Source: Vespa crabro
Lineage: Eukaryota; Arthropoda; Insecta; Hymenoptera; Vespidae
Reading direction: 5' to 3'
NCBI RefSeq assembly: GCF_910589235.1
Contig: NW_025813595.1
Location: 186,001 to 250,000, forward strand
DNA: 64,000 nt
The translations under genes were made by a program, and so were the position numbers. Shown piece after piece: positions 41,845 through 55,575 of the stretch. Each line of letters opens with the position of its first letter. Position 1 is the first letter of the stretch. The notes beneath the pieces are model-generated. The model had not been told where the DNA came from and made no database searches. It was given only the letters and a program-made list of their open reading frames with translations.

Positions 41845-42526
41845 TTATATTTTTGTTGTATTCTTTATTCTGCATCGATAGAATATAAAATCAATGAAAT
41901 TGAACGAGATTTCAAGTTTTCGTTTTTCGACGATACGCGTATATGAGGGAAAAATCGTACATACGATATGAAAGAATGTTAAAAACTTTGATTCCAATAT
42001 AAAATAGATGTTTGATCTTATGAAATGCAATGTTCTGAATCGATTGGTAACATTTTTCTAATTGTGGCATAAGTATTATTAAAGATTTCACGATTTTATC
42101 TTCGCATATACCGAAATTCGCGTATGTCGATTAGGTTTTTCGACAATTATCATATGAAAACGCGTATTTAAACATAGTAAAAACGTTATATTTTTGTTGT
42201 ATTCTTTATTCTGCATCGATAGAATATAAAATCAATGAAATTGAACGAGATTTCAAGTTTTCGTTTTTCGACGATACGCGTATATGAGGGAAAAATCGTA
42301 CATACGATATGAAAGAATGTTAAAAACTTTGATTCCAATATAAAATAGATGTTTGATCTTATGAAATGCAATGTTCTGAATCGATTGGTAACATTTTTCT
42401 AACTGTGGCACAAGTATTATTAAAGATTTCACGATATTATCTTCGCATATACCGAAATTCGCGTATGTCGATTACGTTTTTCCTCAATTATCATATGAAA
42501 ACGCGTATTGAAACATAGTAAAAACG
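41845..42526. repeat. Single-monomer tandem duplication
   Basis: Two adjacent monomers (41845-42185 and 42186-42526) both carry ATATTTTTGTTGTATTC and GAGGGAAAAATCGTACATACG. In each, the flank before it has ATTGTGGCATAAG and GTCGATTAGG. They appear identical over most of their length. A third copy with the same TTGTTGTATTC and CGTACATACG markers is at 47300, with ATCCTGC as a private change. Confidence 0.85.
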
Positions 42527-45500
42527 TTATATTCTTGTTATATTCTTTATTCTGCATCGATAGAATATAAAATCAATGAAATTGAACGAGATTTCAAGTT
42601 TTCGTTTTTCGACGATACGCGTATATGAGGGAAAAATCGTATATACGATATGAAAGAATGTTAAAAACTTTGATTCCAATATAAAATAGATGTTTGATCT
42701 TATGAAATGCAATGTTCTGAATCGATTGGTAACATTTTTCTAACTGTGGCACAAGTATTATTAAAGATTTCACGATTTTATCTTCGCATATACCGAAATT
42801 CGCGTATGTCGATTACGTTTTTCGACAATTATCATATGAAAACGCGTATTTAAACATAGTAAAAACGTTATATTCTTGTTATATTCTTTAGTCTGCATCG
42901 ATAGAATATAAAATCAATGAAATTGAACGAGATTTCAAGTTTTCGTTATTCGACGATACGCGTATATGAGCGAAAAATCGTATATACGATATGAAAGAAT
43001 GTTAAAAACTTTGATTCCAATATAAATTAGATGTTTGATCTTATGAAATGCAATGTTCTGAATCGATTGGTAACATTTTTCTAACTGTGGCACAAGTATT
43101 ATTAAAGATTTCACGATTTTATCGTCGCATATACCGAAATTCGCGTATGTCGATTACGTTTTTCGACTATTATCATTTGAAAACGCGTATTTAAACATAG
43201 TAAAAACGTTATATTCTTGTTAGATTCTTTATTCTGCATCGATAGAATATAAAATCAATGAAATTAAACGAGATTTTAAGTTTTCGTTCTTCGACGATAC
43301 GCGTATATGAGCGAAAAATCGTATATACGATATGAAAGAATGTAAAAAACTAAGATTCCAATATAAATTAGATGTTTGATCTTATGAAATGCAATGTTCT
43401 GAATCGATTGGTAACTTTTTTCTAACTGTGGCACAAGTATTATTAAAGATTTCACGATTTTATCGTCGCATATATCGAAATTCGCGTATGTCGATTACGT
43501 TTTTCGACTATTATCATTTGAAAACGCGTATTTAAACATAGTAAAAACGTTATATTCTTGTTATATTCTTTATTCTGCATCGATAGAATGTAAAATCAAT
43601 GAAATTAAACGAGATTTTAAGTTCTCGTTCTTCGACGATACGCGTATATGAGCGAAAAATCGTATATACGATATGAAAGAATGTTAAAAACTTTGATTCC
43701 AATATAAAATAGATGTTTGATCTTATGAAATGCAATGTTCTGAATCGATTGGTAACATTTTTCTAACTGTGGCACAAGTATTATTAAAGATTTCACGATT
43801 TTATGTTAGCATATACCGAAATTCGCCTATGTCGATTACGTTTTCCGACAATTATCATATGAAAACGCGTATTTAAACATAGTAAAAACGTTATATTCTT
43901 GTTATATTCTTTATTCTGCATCGATAGAATATAAAATCAATGAAATTGAACGAGATTTCAAGTTTTCGTTCTTCGACGATACGCGTATATGAGCGAAAAA
44001 TCGTATATACGATATGAAAGAATGTAAAAAACTAAGATTCCAATATAAATTAGATGTTTGATCTTATGAAATGCAATGTTCTGAATCGATTGGTAACATT
44101 TTTCTAACTGTGGCACAAGTATTATTAAAGATTTCACGATTTTATCGTCGCATATATCGAAATTCGCGTATGTCGATTACGTTTTTCGACTATTATCATT
44201 TGAAAACGCGTATTTAAACATAGTAAAAACGTTATATTCTTGTTATATTCTTTATTCTGCATCGATAGAATATAAAATCAATGAAATTAAACGAGATTTT
44301 AAGTTCTCGTTCTTCGACGATACGCGTATATGAGCGAAAAATCGTATATACGATATGAAAGAATGTTAAAAACTTTGATTCCAATATAAAATAGATGTTT
44401 GATCTTATGAAATGCAATGTTCTGAATCGATTGGTAACATTTTTCTAACTGTGGCACAAGTATTATTAAAGATTTCACGATTTTATGTTAGCATATACCG
44501 AAATTCGCCTATGTCGATTACGTTTTTCGACTATTATCATTTGAAAACGTGTATTTAAACATAGTATAAACGTTATATTCTTGGTATATTCTTTATTCTG
44601 CATCGATAGAATATAAAATCAATGAAATTGAACGAGATTTCAAGTTTTCGTTTTTCGACGATTCGCGTTTAGGAGCGAAAAATCGTATATACGATATGAA
44701 AGAATGTTAAAAACTTTGATTCCAATATAAAATAGATGTTTGATCTTATGAAATGCAATGTTCTGAATCGATTGGTAACATTTTTCTAACTGTGGCACAA
44801 GTATTATTAAAGATTTCACGATTTTATCTTCGCATATACCGAAATTCGCGTATGTCGATTACGTTTTTCGACAATTATCATATGAAAACGCGTATTTAAA
44901 CATAGTAAAAACGTTATATTCTTGTTATATTCTTTATTCTGCATCGATAGAATATAAAATCAATGAAATTGAACGAGATTTCAAGTTTTCGTTTTTCGGC
45001 GATACGCGTATATGAGCGAAAATCGTATATACGATATGAAAGAATGTTAAAAACTTTGATTCCAATATAAAATAGATGTTTGATCTTATGAAATGCAATG
45101 TTCTGAATCGATTGGTAACATTTTTCTAACTGTGGCACAAGTATTATTAAAGATTTCACGATTTTATCTTCGCATATACCGAAATTCGCGTATGTCGATT
45201 ACGTTTTTCGACAATTATCGTATGAAAACGCGTATTTAAACATAGTAAAAACGTTATATTCTTGTTATATTCTTTATTCTGCATCGATAGAATATAAAAT
45301 CAATGAAATTGAACAAGATTTCAAGTTTTCGTTTTTCGACGATACGCTTATATGAGCGAAAAATCGTATATACGATATGAAAGAATGTTATAAACTTTGA
45401 TTCCAATATAAATTAGATGTTTGATATTATGAAATGCAATGTTCTGAATCGATTGGTAACATTTTTCTAACTGTGGCACAAGTATTATTAAAGATTTCAC

Positions 45501-47980
45501 GATTTTATCGTCGCATATACCGAAATTCGCGTATGTCGATTACGTTTCTCGACTATTATCATTTGAAAACGCGTATTTAAACATAGTAAAAACGTTATAT
45601 TCTTGTTAGATTCTTTATTCTGCATCGATAGAATATAAAATCAATGAAATTAAACGAGATTTTAAGTTTTCGTTCTTCGACGATACGCGTATATGAGCGA
45701 AAAATCGTATATACGATATGAAAGAATGTAAAAAACTAAGATTCCAATATAAATTAGATGTTTGATCTTATGAAATGCAATGTTCTGAATCGATTGGTAA
45801 CATTTTTCTAACTGTGGCACAAGTATTATTAAAGATTTCACGATTTTATCGTCGCATATATCGAAATTCGCGTATGTCGATTACGTTTTTCGACTATTAT
45901 CATTTGAAAACGCGTATTTAAACATAGTAAAAACGTTATATTCTTGTTATATTCTTTATTCTGCATCGATAGAATATAAAATCAATGAAATTAAACGAGA
46001 TTTTAAGTTCTCGTTCTTCGACGATACGCGTATATGAGCGAAAAATCGTATATACGATATGAAAGAATGTTAAAAACTTTGATTCCAATATGAAATAGAT
46101 GTTTGATCTTATGAAATGCAATGTTCTGAATCGATTGGTAACATTTTTCTAACTGTGGCACAAGTATTATTAAAGATTTCACGATTTTATCTTCGCATAT
46201 ACCGAAATTCGCGTATGTCGATTACGTTTTTCGACAATTATCATATGAAAACGCGTAACTAAACATAGTAAAAACGTTATATTCTTGTTATATTCTTTAG
46301 TCTGCATCGATAGAATATAAAATCAATGAAATTGAACGAGATTTCAAGTTTTCGTTTTTCGACGATACGCGTATAGGAGCGAAAAATCGTATATACGATA
46401 TGAAAGAATGTTAAAAACTTTGATTCCAATATAAAATAGATGTTTGATCTTATGAAATGCAATGTTCTGAATCGATTGGTAACATTTTTCTAACTGTGGC
46501 ACAAGTATTATTAAAGATTTCACGATTTTATCTTCGCATATACCGAAATTCGCGTATGTCGATTACGTTTTTCGACAATTATCGTATGAAAACGCGTATT
46601 TAAACATAGTAAAAACGTTATATTCTTGTTATATTCTTTATTCTGCATCGATAGAATATAAAATCAATGAAATTGAACGAGATTTCAAGTTTTCGTTTTT
46701 CGACGATACGCCTATATGAGCGAAAAATCGTATATACGATATGAAAGAATGTTAAAAACTTTCATTCCAATATAAAATTGATGTTTGATCTTATGAAATG
46801 CAATGTTCTGAATCGATTGGTAACATTTTTCTAACTGTGGCACAAGTATTATTAAAGATTTCACGATTTTATCTTCGCATATACAGAAATTCGCGTATGT
46901 CGATTACGTTTTTCGACAATTATCATATGAAAACGCGTATTTAAACATAGTAAAAACATTATATTCTTGTTATATTCTTTATTCTGCATCGATAAAATAT
47001 AAAATCAATGAAATTGAACGAGATTCCAAGTTTTCGTTTTTCGACGATACGCGTATATGAGGGAAAAATCGTATATACGATATGAAAGAATGTTAAAAAC
47101 TTTGATTCCAATATAAAATAGATGTTTGATCTTATGAAATGCAATGTTCTGAATCGATTGGTAACATCTTTCTAATTGTGGCACAAGTATTATTAAAGAT
47201 TTCACGATATTATCTTCGCATATACCGAAATTCGCGTATGTCGATTACGTTTTTCGACAATTATCATATGAAAACGCGTATTTAAACATAGTAAAAACGT
47301 TATATTTTTGTTGTATTCTTTATCCTGCATCGATAGAATATAAAATCAAGGAAATTGAACGAGATTTCAAGTTTTCGTTTTTCGACGATACGCGTATATG
47401 AGGGAAAAATCGTACATACGATATGAAAGAATGTTAAAAACTTTGATTCCAATATAAAATAGATGTTTGATCTTATGAAATGCAATGTTCTGAATCGATT
47501 GGTAACATTTTTCTAACTGTGGCACAAGTATTATTAAAGATTTCACGATATTATCTTCGCATATACCGAAATTCGCGTATGTCGATTACGTTTTTCCTCA
47601 ATTATCATATGAAAACGCGTATTGAAACATAGTAAAAACGTTATATTCTTGTTATATTCTTTATTCTGCATCGATAGAATATAAAATCAATGAAATTGAA
47701 CGAGATTTCAAGTTTTCGTTTTTCGACGATACGCGTATATGAGCGAAAAATCGTATATACGATATGAAAAAATGTAAAAAACTTTGATTCCAATATAAAA
47801 TAGATGTTTGATCTTATGAAATGCAATGTTCTGAATCGATTGGTAACATTTTTCTAACTGTGGCACAAGTATTATTAAAGATTTCACGATTTTATCGTCG
47901 CATATACCGAAATTCGCGTATGTCGATTACGTTTTTCGACTATTATCATTTGAAAACGCGTATTTAAACATAGTAAAAAC

Positions 47981-47991
47981 GTTATATTCTT
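47981..47991. repeat. Single 11-bp unit: slippage deletion in one monomer
   Basis: Here GTTATATTCTT is present once and followed directly by TATTCTGGATCG, so this monomer is 330 bp. Phase points at 47641 and 48312 are 671 bp apart, which is two monomers less 11 bp. This is the largest indel in the window and was seen in one monomer only. Confidence 0.9.
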
Positions 47992-48993
47992 TATTCTGGA
48001 TCGATAGAATATAAAATCAATGAAATTGAACGAGATTTCAAATATTCGTTTTTCGACGATACGCGTATATGAGCGAAAAATCGTATATACGATATGAAAG
48101 ACTGTTAAAAACATTGATTCCAATGTAAAATAGATGTTTGATCTTATGAAATGCAATGTTCTGAATCGATTGGTAACATTTTTCTAACTGTGGCACAAGT
48201 ATTATTAAAGATTTCACGATTTTATGTTCGCATATAACGAAATTCGCGTATGTCGATTACGTTTTTCGACAATTATCATATGAAAACGCGTATTTAAACA
48301 TAGTAAAAACGTTATATTCTTGTTATATTCTTTATTCTGCATCGATAGAATATAAAATCAATAAAATTGAACGAGATTTCAAGTTTTCGTTTTTCGACGA
48401 TACGCGTATATGAGCGAAAAATCGTATATACGATATGAAAGAATGTTAAAAACTTTGATTCCAATATAAAATAGATGTTTGATCTTATGATTTGCAATGT
48501 TCTGAATCGATTGGTAACATTTTTCTAACTGTGGCACAAGTATAATTAAAGATTTCACGATTTTATCTTCGCATATACCGAAATTCGCGTATGTCGATTA
48601 CGTTTTTCCTCAATTATCTTATGAAAACGCGTATTTAAACATAGTAAAAACGTTATATTCTTGTTATATTCTTTATTCTGTTTCGATAGAATATAAAATC
48701 AATGAAATTGACCGAGATTTCAAGTTTACGTTATTCGACGATACGCGTATATGAGCGAAAAATCGTATATACGATATGAAAGAATGTTAAAAACTTTGAT
48801 TCCAATATAAATTAGATGTTTGATCTTATGAAATGCAATGTTCTGAATCGATTGGTAACATTTTTCTAACTGTGGCACAAGTATTATTAAAGATTTCACG
48901 ATTTTATCGTCGCATATACCGAAATTCGCGTATTTCGATTACGTTTTTCGACTATTATCATTTGAAAACGCGTATTTAAACATAGTAAAAACG

Positions 48994-51036
48994 TTATATT
49001 CTTGTTATATTCTTTATTCTGCATCGATAGAATATAAAATCAATGAAATTAAACGAGATTTTAAGTTCTCGTTCTTCGACGATACGCGTATATGAGCGAA
49101 AAATCGTATATACGATATGAAAGAATGTTAAAAACTTTGATTCCAATATAAAATAGATGTTTGATCTTATGAAATGCAATGTTCTGAATCGAATGGTAAC
49201 ATTTTTCTAACTGTGGCACAAGTATTATTAAAGATTTCACGATTTTATGTTAGCATATACCGAAATTCGCCTATGTCGATTACGTTTTCCGACAATTATC
49301 ATATGAAAACGCGTATTTAAACATAGTAAAAACGTTATATTCTTGTTATATTCTTTATTCTGCATCGATAGAATATAAAATCAATGAAATTGAACGAGAT
49401 TTCAAGTTTTCGTTATTCGACGATACGCGTATATGAGCGAAAAATCGTATATACGATATGAAAGAATGTTAAAAACTTTGATTCCAATATAAATTAGATG
49501 TTTGATCCTATGAAATGCAATGTTCTGAATCGATTGGTAACATTTTTCTAACTGTGGCACAAGTATTATTAAAGATTTCACGATTTTATCGTCGCATATA
49601 CCGAAATTCGCGTATGTCGATTACGTTTTTCGACTATTATCATTTGAAAACGCGTATTTAAATATAGTAGAAACGTTATATTCTTGTTATATTCTTTATT
49701 CTGCATCGATAGAATACAAAATCAATGAAATTAAACGAGATTTTAAGTTTTCGTTCTTCGACGATACGCGTATATGAGCGAAAAATCGTATATACGATAT
49801 GAAAGAATGTAAAAAACTAAGATTCCAATATAAAATAGATGTTTGATCTTATGAAATGCAATGTTCTGAATCGATTGGTAACATTTTTCTAACTGTGGCA
49901 CAAGTATTATTAAAGATTTCACGATTTTATCGTCGCATATACCGAAATTCGCGTATGTCGATTACGTTTTTCGACTATTATCATTTGAAAACGTGTATTT
50001 AAACATAGTATAAACGTTATATTCTTGGTATATTCTTTATTCTGCATCGATAGAATATAAAATCAATGAAATTGAACGAGATTTCAAGCTTTCGTTTTTC
50101 GACGATTCGCGTTTAGGAGCGAAAAATCGTATATACGAAATGAAAGAATGTTAAAAACTTTGATTCCAATATAAAATAGATGTTTGATCTTATGAAATGC
50201 AATGTTCTGAATCGATTGGTAACATTTTTCTAACTGTGGCACAAGTATTATTAAAGATTTCACGATTTTATCTTCGCATATACCGAAATTCGCGTATGTC
50301 GATTACGTTTTTCGACAATTATCATATGAAAACGCGTATTTAAACATAGTAAAAACGTTATATTCTTGTTATATTCTTTATTCTGCATCGATAGAATAAA
50401 ATCAATGAAATTGAACGAGATTTCAAGTTTTCGTTTTTCGACGATACGCGTATATGAGCGAAAATCGTATATACGATATGAAAGAATGTTAAAAACTTTG
50501 ATTCCAATATAAAATAGATGTTTGATCTTATGAAATGCAATGTTCTGAATCGATTGGTAACATTTTTCTAACTGTGGCACAAGTATTATTAAAGATTTCA
50601 CGATTTTATCTTCGCAAATACCGAAATTCGCGTATGTCGATTACGTTTTTCGACAATTATCGTATGAAAACGCGTATTTAAACATAGTAAAAACGTTATA
50701 TTCTTGTTATATTCTTTATTCTGCATCGATAGAATATAAAATCAATGAAATTGAACAAGATTTCAAGTTTTCGTTTTTCGACGATACGCTTATATGAGCG
50801 AAAATTCGTATATACGATATGAAAGAATGTTATAAACTTTGATTCCAATATAAATTAGATGTTTGATATTATGAAATGCAATGTTCTGAAACGATTGGTA
50901 ACATTTTTCTAACTGTGGCACAAGTATTATTAAAGATTTCACGATTTTATCGTCGCATATATCGAAATTCGCGTATGTCGATTACGTTTTTAGACTATTA
51001 TCATTTGAAAACGCGTATTTAAACATAGTAAAAACG
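48994..51036. repeat. 6-monomer HOR interval in domain D, copy 1 (2,043 bp)
   Basis: The monomer with ATTAAACGAGATTTTAAG and GTTCTCGTTCTTCGACG at 48994 is followed by ATGTTAGCAT-type, ATGTAAAAAACTAAG-type and TTGGTATATTC-type monomers. The same four types in order start again at 51037. The length is 6 x 341 minus 3 bp, the missing bases being the 2-bp and 1-bp deletions near 50398 and 50463. Confidence 0.8.
50391..50400. other. 2-bp deletion allele
   Basis: ATAGAATAAAATC replaces ATAGAATATAAAATC, the loss of one TA step. It lies in the same monomer as a 1-bp A-run deletion near 50463 (GAGCGAAAATCG), which is shared with the related monomer near 45018. The 2-bp change is private, so it arose after the two monomers diverged. 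Confidence 0.8.
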
Positions 51037-54000
51037 TTATATTCTTGTTATATTCTTTATTCTGCATCGATAGAATATAAAATCAATGAAATTAAACGAG
51101 ATTTTAAGTTCTCGTTCTTCGACGATACGCGTATATGAGCGAAAAATCGTATATACGATATGAAAGAATGTTAAAAACTTTGATTCCAATATAAAATAGA
51201 TGTTTGATCTTATGAAATGCAATGTTCTGAATCGATTGGTAACATTTTTCTAACTGTGGCACAAGTATTATTAAAGATTTCACGATTTTATGTTAGCATA
51301 TACCGAAATTCGCCTATGTCGATTACGTTTTCCGACAATTATCATATGAAAACGCGTATTTAAACATAGTAAAAACGTTATATTCTTGTTATATTCTTTA
51401 TTCTGCATCGATAGAATATAAAATCAATGAAATTGAACGAGATTTCAAGTTTTCGTTATTCCACGATACGCGTATATGAGCGAAAAATCGTATATACGAT
51501 ATGAAAGAATGTTAAAAACTTTGATTCCAATATAAATTAGATGTTTGATCTTATGAAATGCAATGTTCTGAATCGATTGGTAACATTTTTCTAACTGTGG
51601 CACAAGTATTATTAAAGATTTCACGATTTTATCGTCGCATATACCGAAATTCGCGTATGTCGATTACGTTTTTCGACTATTATCATTTGAAAACGCGTAT
51701 TTAAACATAGTAAAAACGTTATATTCTTGTTATATTCTTTATTCTGCATCGATAGAATATAAAATCAATGAAATTAAATGAGATTTTAAGTTTTCGTTCT
51801 TCGACGATACGCGTATATGAGCGAAAAATCGTATATACGATATGAAAGAATGTAAAAAACTAAGATTCCAATATAAAATAGATGTTTGATCTTATGAAAT
51901 GCAATGTTCTGAATCGATTGGTAACATTTTTCTAACTGTGGCACAAGTATTATTAAAGATTTCACGATTTTATCGTCGCATATACCGAAATTCGCGTATG
52001 TCGATTAGGTTTTTCGACTATTATCATTTGAAAACGCGTATTTAAACATAGTAAAAACGTTATATTCTTGGTATATTCTTTATTCTGCATCGATAGAATA
52101 TAAAATCAATGAAATTGAACGAGATTTCAAGTTTTCGTTTTTCGACGATACGCGTATAGGAGCGAAAAATCGTATATACGATATGAAAGAATGTTAAAAA
52201 CTTTGATTCCAATATAAAATAGATGTTTGATCTTATGAAATGCAATGTTCTGAATCGATTGGTAACATTTTTCTAACTGTGGCACAAGTATTATTAAAGA
52301 TTTCACGATTTTATCGTCGCATATACCGAAATTCGCATATGTCGATTACGTTTTTCGACTTTTATCATTTGAAAACGCGTATTTAAACATAGTAAAAACG
52401 TTATATTCTAGTTATATTCTTTATTTTGCATCGATAGAATATAAAATCAATGAAATTGAACGAGATTTCAAGTTTTCGTTTTTCGACGATACGCGTATAT
52501 GAGCGAAAAATCGTATATACGATATGAAAGAATGTTAGAAACTTTGATTCCAATATAAAATAGATGTTTGATCTTATGAAATGCAATGTTCTGAATCGAT
52601 TGGTAACATTTTTCTAACTGTGGCACAAGTATTATTAAAGATTTCACGATTTTATCTTCGCATATACCGAAATTCGCGTATGTCGATTACGTTTTTCGAC
52701 AATTATCATATGAAAACGCGTATTTAAACATAGTAAAAACGTTATATTCTTGTTAAATTCTTTATTCTGCATCGATAGAATATAAAATCAATGAAATTGA
52801 ACGAGATTTCAAGTTTTCGTTTTTCGACGATACGCGTATATGAGCGAAAAATCGTATATACGATATGAAAGAATGTTAAAAACTTTGATTCCAATATAAA
52901 ATAGATGTTTGATCTTATGAAATGCAATGTTCTGAATCGATTGGTAACATTTTTCTAACTGTGGCACAAGTATTATTAAAGATTTCACGATTTTATCTTC
53001 GCATATACCGAAATTCGCGTATGTCGATTACGTTTTTCGACAATTATCGTATGAAAACGCGTATTTAAACATAGTAAAAACGTTATATTCTTGTTATATT
53101 CTTTATTCTGCATCGATAGAATATAAAATCAATGAAATTGAACGAGATTTCAAGTTTTCGTTTTTCGACGATACGCGTATATGAGCGAAAAATCTTATAT
53201 ACGATATGAAAGAATGTTAAAAACTTTGATTCCAATATAAAATAGATGTTTGATCTTATGATTTGCAATGTTCTGAATCGATTGGTAACATTTTTCTAAC
53301 TGTGGCACAAGTATAATTAAAGATTTCACGATTTTATCTTCGCATATACCGAAATTCGCGTATGTCGATTACGTTTTTCCTCAATTATCTTATGAAAACG
53401 CGTATTTAAACATAGTAAAAACGTTATATTCTTGTTATATTCTTTATTCTGCATCGATAGAATATAAAATCAATGAAATTGACCGAGATTTCAAGTTTTC
53501 GTTATTCGACGATACGCGTATGTGAGCGAAAAATCGTATATACGATATGAAAGAATGTTAAAAACTTTGATTCCAATATAAATTAGATGTTTGATATTAT
53601 GAAATGCAATGTTCTGAAACGATTGGTAACATTTTTCTAACTGTGCCAAAAGTATTATTAAAGATTTCACGATTTTATCGTCGCATATACCGAAATTCGC
53701 CTGTGTCGATTACGTATTTTGAAAATTATCATATGAAAACGCGTATTTAAACATAGTAAAAACGTTATATTCTTGTTATATTCTTTATTCTGCATCGATA
53801 GAATATAAAATCAATGAAATTGAACGAGATTTCAAGTCTTCGTTTTTCGACGTTACGCGTATATGTGCGAAAAATCGTATATACGATATGAAAGAATGTT
53901 AAAAACTTTGATTCCAATATAAAATAGATGTTTGATCTTATGAAATGCAATGTTCTGAATCGATTGGTAACATTTTTCTAACTGTGGCACAAGTATTATT

Positions 54001-55575
54001 AAAGATTTCACGATTTTATCTTCGCATATACCGAAATTCGCGTATGTCGATTACGTTTTTCGACAATTATCATATGAAAACGCGTATTTAAACATAGTAA
54101 AAACGTTATATTCTTGTTATATTCCTTAATCTGCATCGATAGAATATAAAATCAATGAAATTGAACGAGATTTCAAGTTTTTGTTTTTCGACGATACGCG
54201 TATATGAGCCAAAAATCGTATATACGATATGAAAGAATGTTAAAAACTTTGATTCCAATATAAAATAGATGTTTGATCTTATGAAATGCAATGCTCTGAA
54301 TCGATTGGTAACATTTTTCTAACTGTGGCACAAGTATTATTAAAGATTTCACGATTATATCGTCGCATATACCGAAATTCGCGTATGTCGATTACGTTTT
54401 TCGACTATTATCATTTGAAAACGCGTATTTAAACATAGTAAAAACGTTATATTCTTGTTATATTCTTTATCCTGCATCGATATAATATAAAATCAATGAA
54501 ATTGAACGAGATTTTAAGTTTTCGTTTTTCGACGATACGCGTATATGAGCGAATAATCGTATATACGATATGAAAGAATGATAAAAACTTTGATTCCAAT
54601 ATAAATTAGATGTTTGATCTTATGAAATGCAATGTTCTGAATCGATTGGTAACATTTTTCTAACTGTGGCACAAGTATTATTAAAGATTTCACGATTTTA
54701 TGTTAGAATATACCGAAATTCGCCTATGTCGATTACGTATTTCGACAATTATCATATGAAAACGCGTATTTAAACATAGTAAAAACGTTATATTCTTGTT
54801 ATATTCTTTATTCTGCATCGATAGAATATAAAATCAATGAAATTGAACGAGATTTCAAGTTTTTGTTTTTCGACGATACGCGTATATGAGCCAAAAATCG
54901 TATATACGATATGAAAGAATGTTAAAAACTTTGATTCCAATATAAATTAGATGTTTGATCTTATGAAATGCAATGTCCTGAATCTATTGGTAACATTTTT
55001 CTAACTGTGGCACAAGTATTATTAAAGATTTCACGATTTTATCGTCGCATATACCGAAATTCGCGTATGTCGATTACGTTTTTCGACTATTATCATTTGA
55101 AAACGCGTATTTAAACATAGTAAAAACGTTATATTCTTGTTATATTCTTTATTCTGCATCGATAGAATATAAAATCAATGAAATTGAACGAGATTTCAAG
55201 TTTTCGTTTTTCGACGATACGCGTATATGAGCGAAAAATCGTATATACGATATGAAAGAATGTTAATAACTTTGATTCCAATATAAAATAGATGTTTGAT
55301 CTTATGAAATGCAATGTTCTGAATCGATTGGTAACATTTTTCTAACTGTGGCACAAGTATTATTAAAGACTTAACGATTTTATCTTCGCATATACCGAAA
55401 TTCGCGTATGTCGATTACGTTTTTCGACAATTATCATATGAAAACGCGTATTAAAACATAGTAAAAACGTTATATTCTTGTTATATTCTTTATTCTGCAT
55501 CGATAGAATATAAAATCAATAAAATTGAACGAGATTTCAAGTTTTCGTTTTTCGACGATACGCGTATATGAGCGC

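Larger units (their letters stand above)
41163..55469. repeat. Array domain D: 42 monomers with a 6-monomer HOR
   Basis: Markers include TATGAGGGAAAAATCG, GTTGTATTC with CGTACATACG, TTTTATCGTCGCATATACC with GACTATTATCATTTG, ATTAAACGAGATTTTAAG with GTTCTCGTTCTTCGACG, ATGTAAAAAACTAAG, and GACGATTCGCGTTTAGGAGC. Groups of these recur in the same order, for example at 44573-45594 and 50017-51036. Their spacing of 5,444 bp is 16 monomers less 12 bp, accounted for by the 11-bp deletion at 47981 and a 1-bp deletion. Confidence 0.8.
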
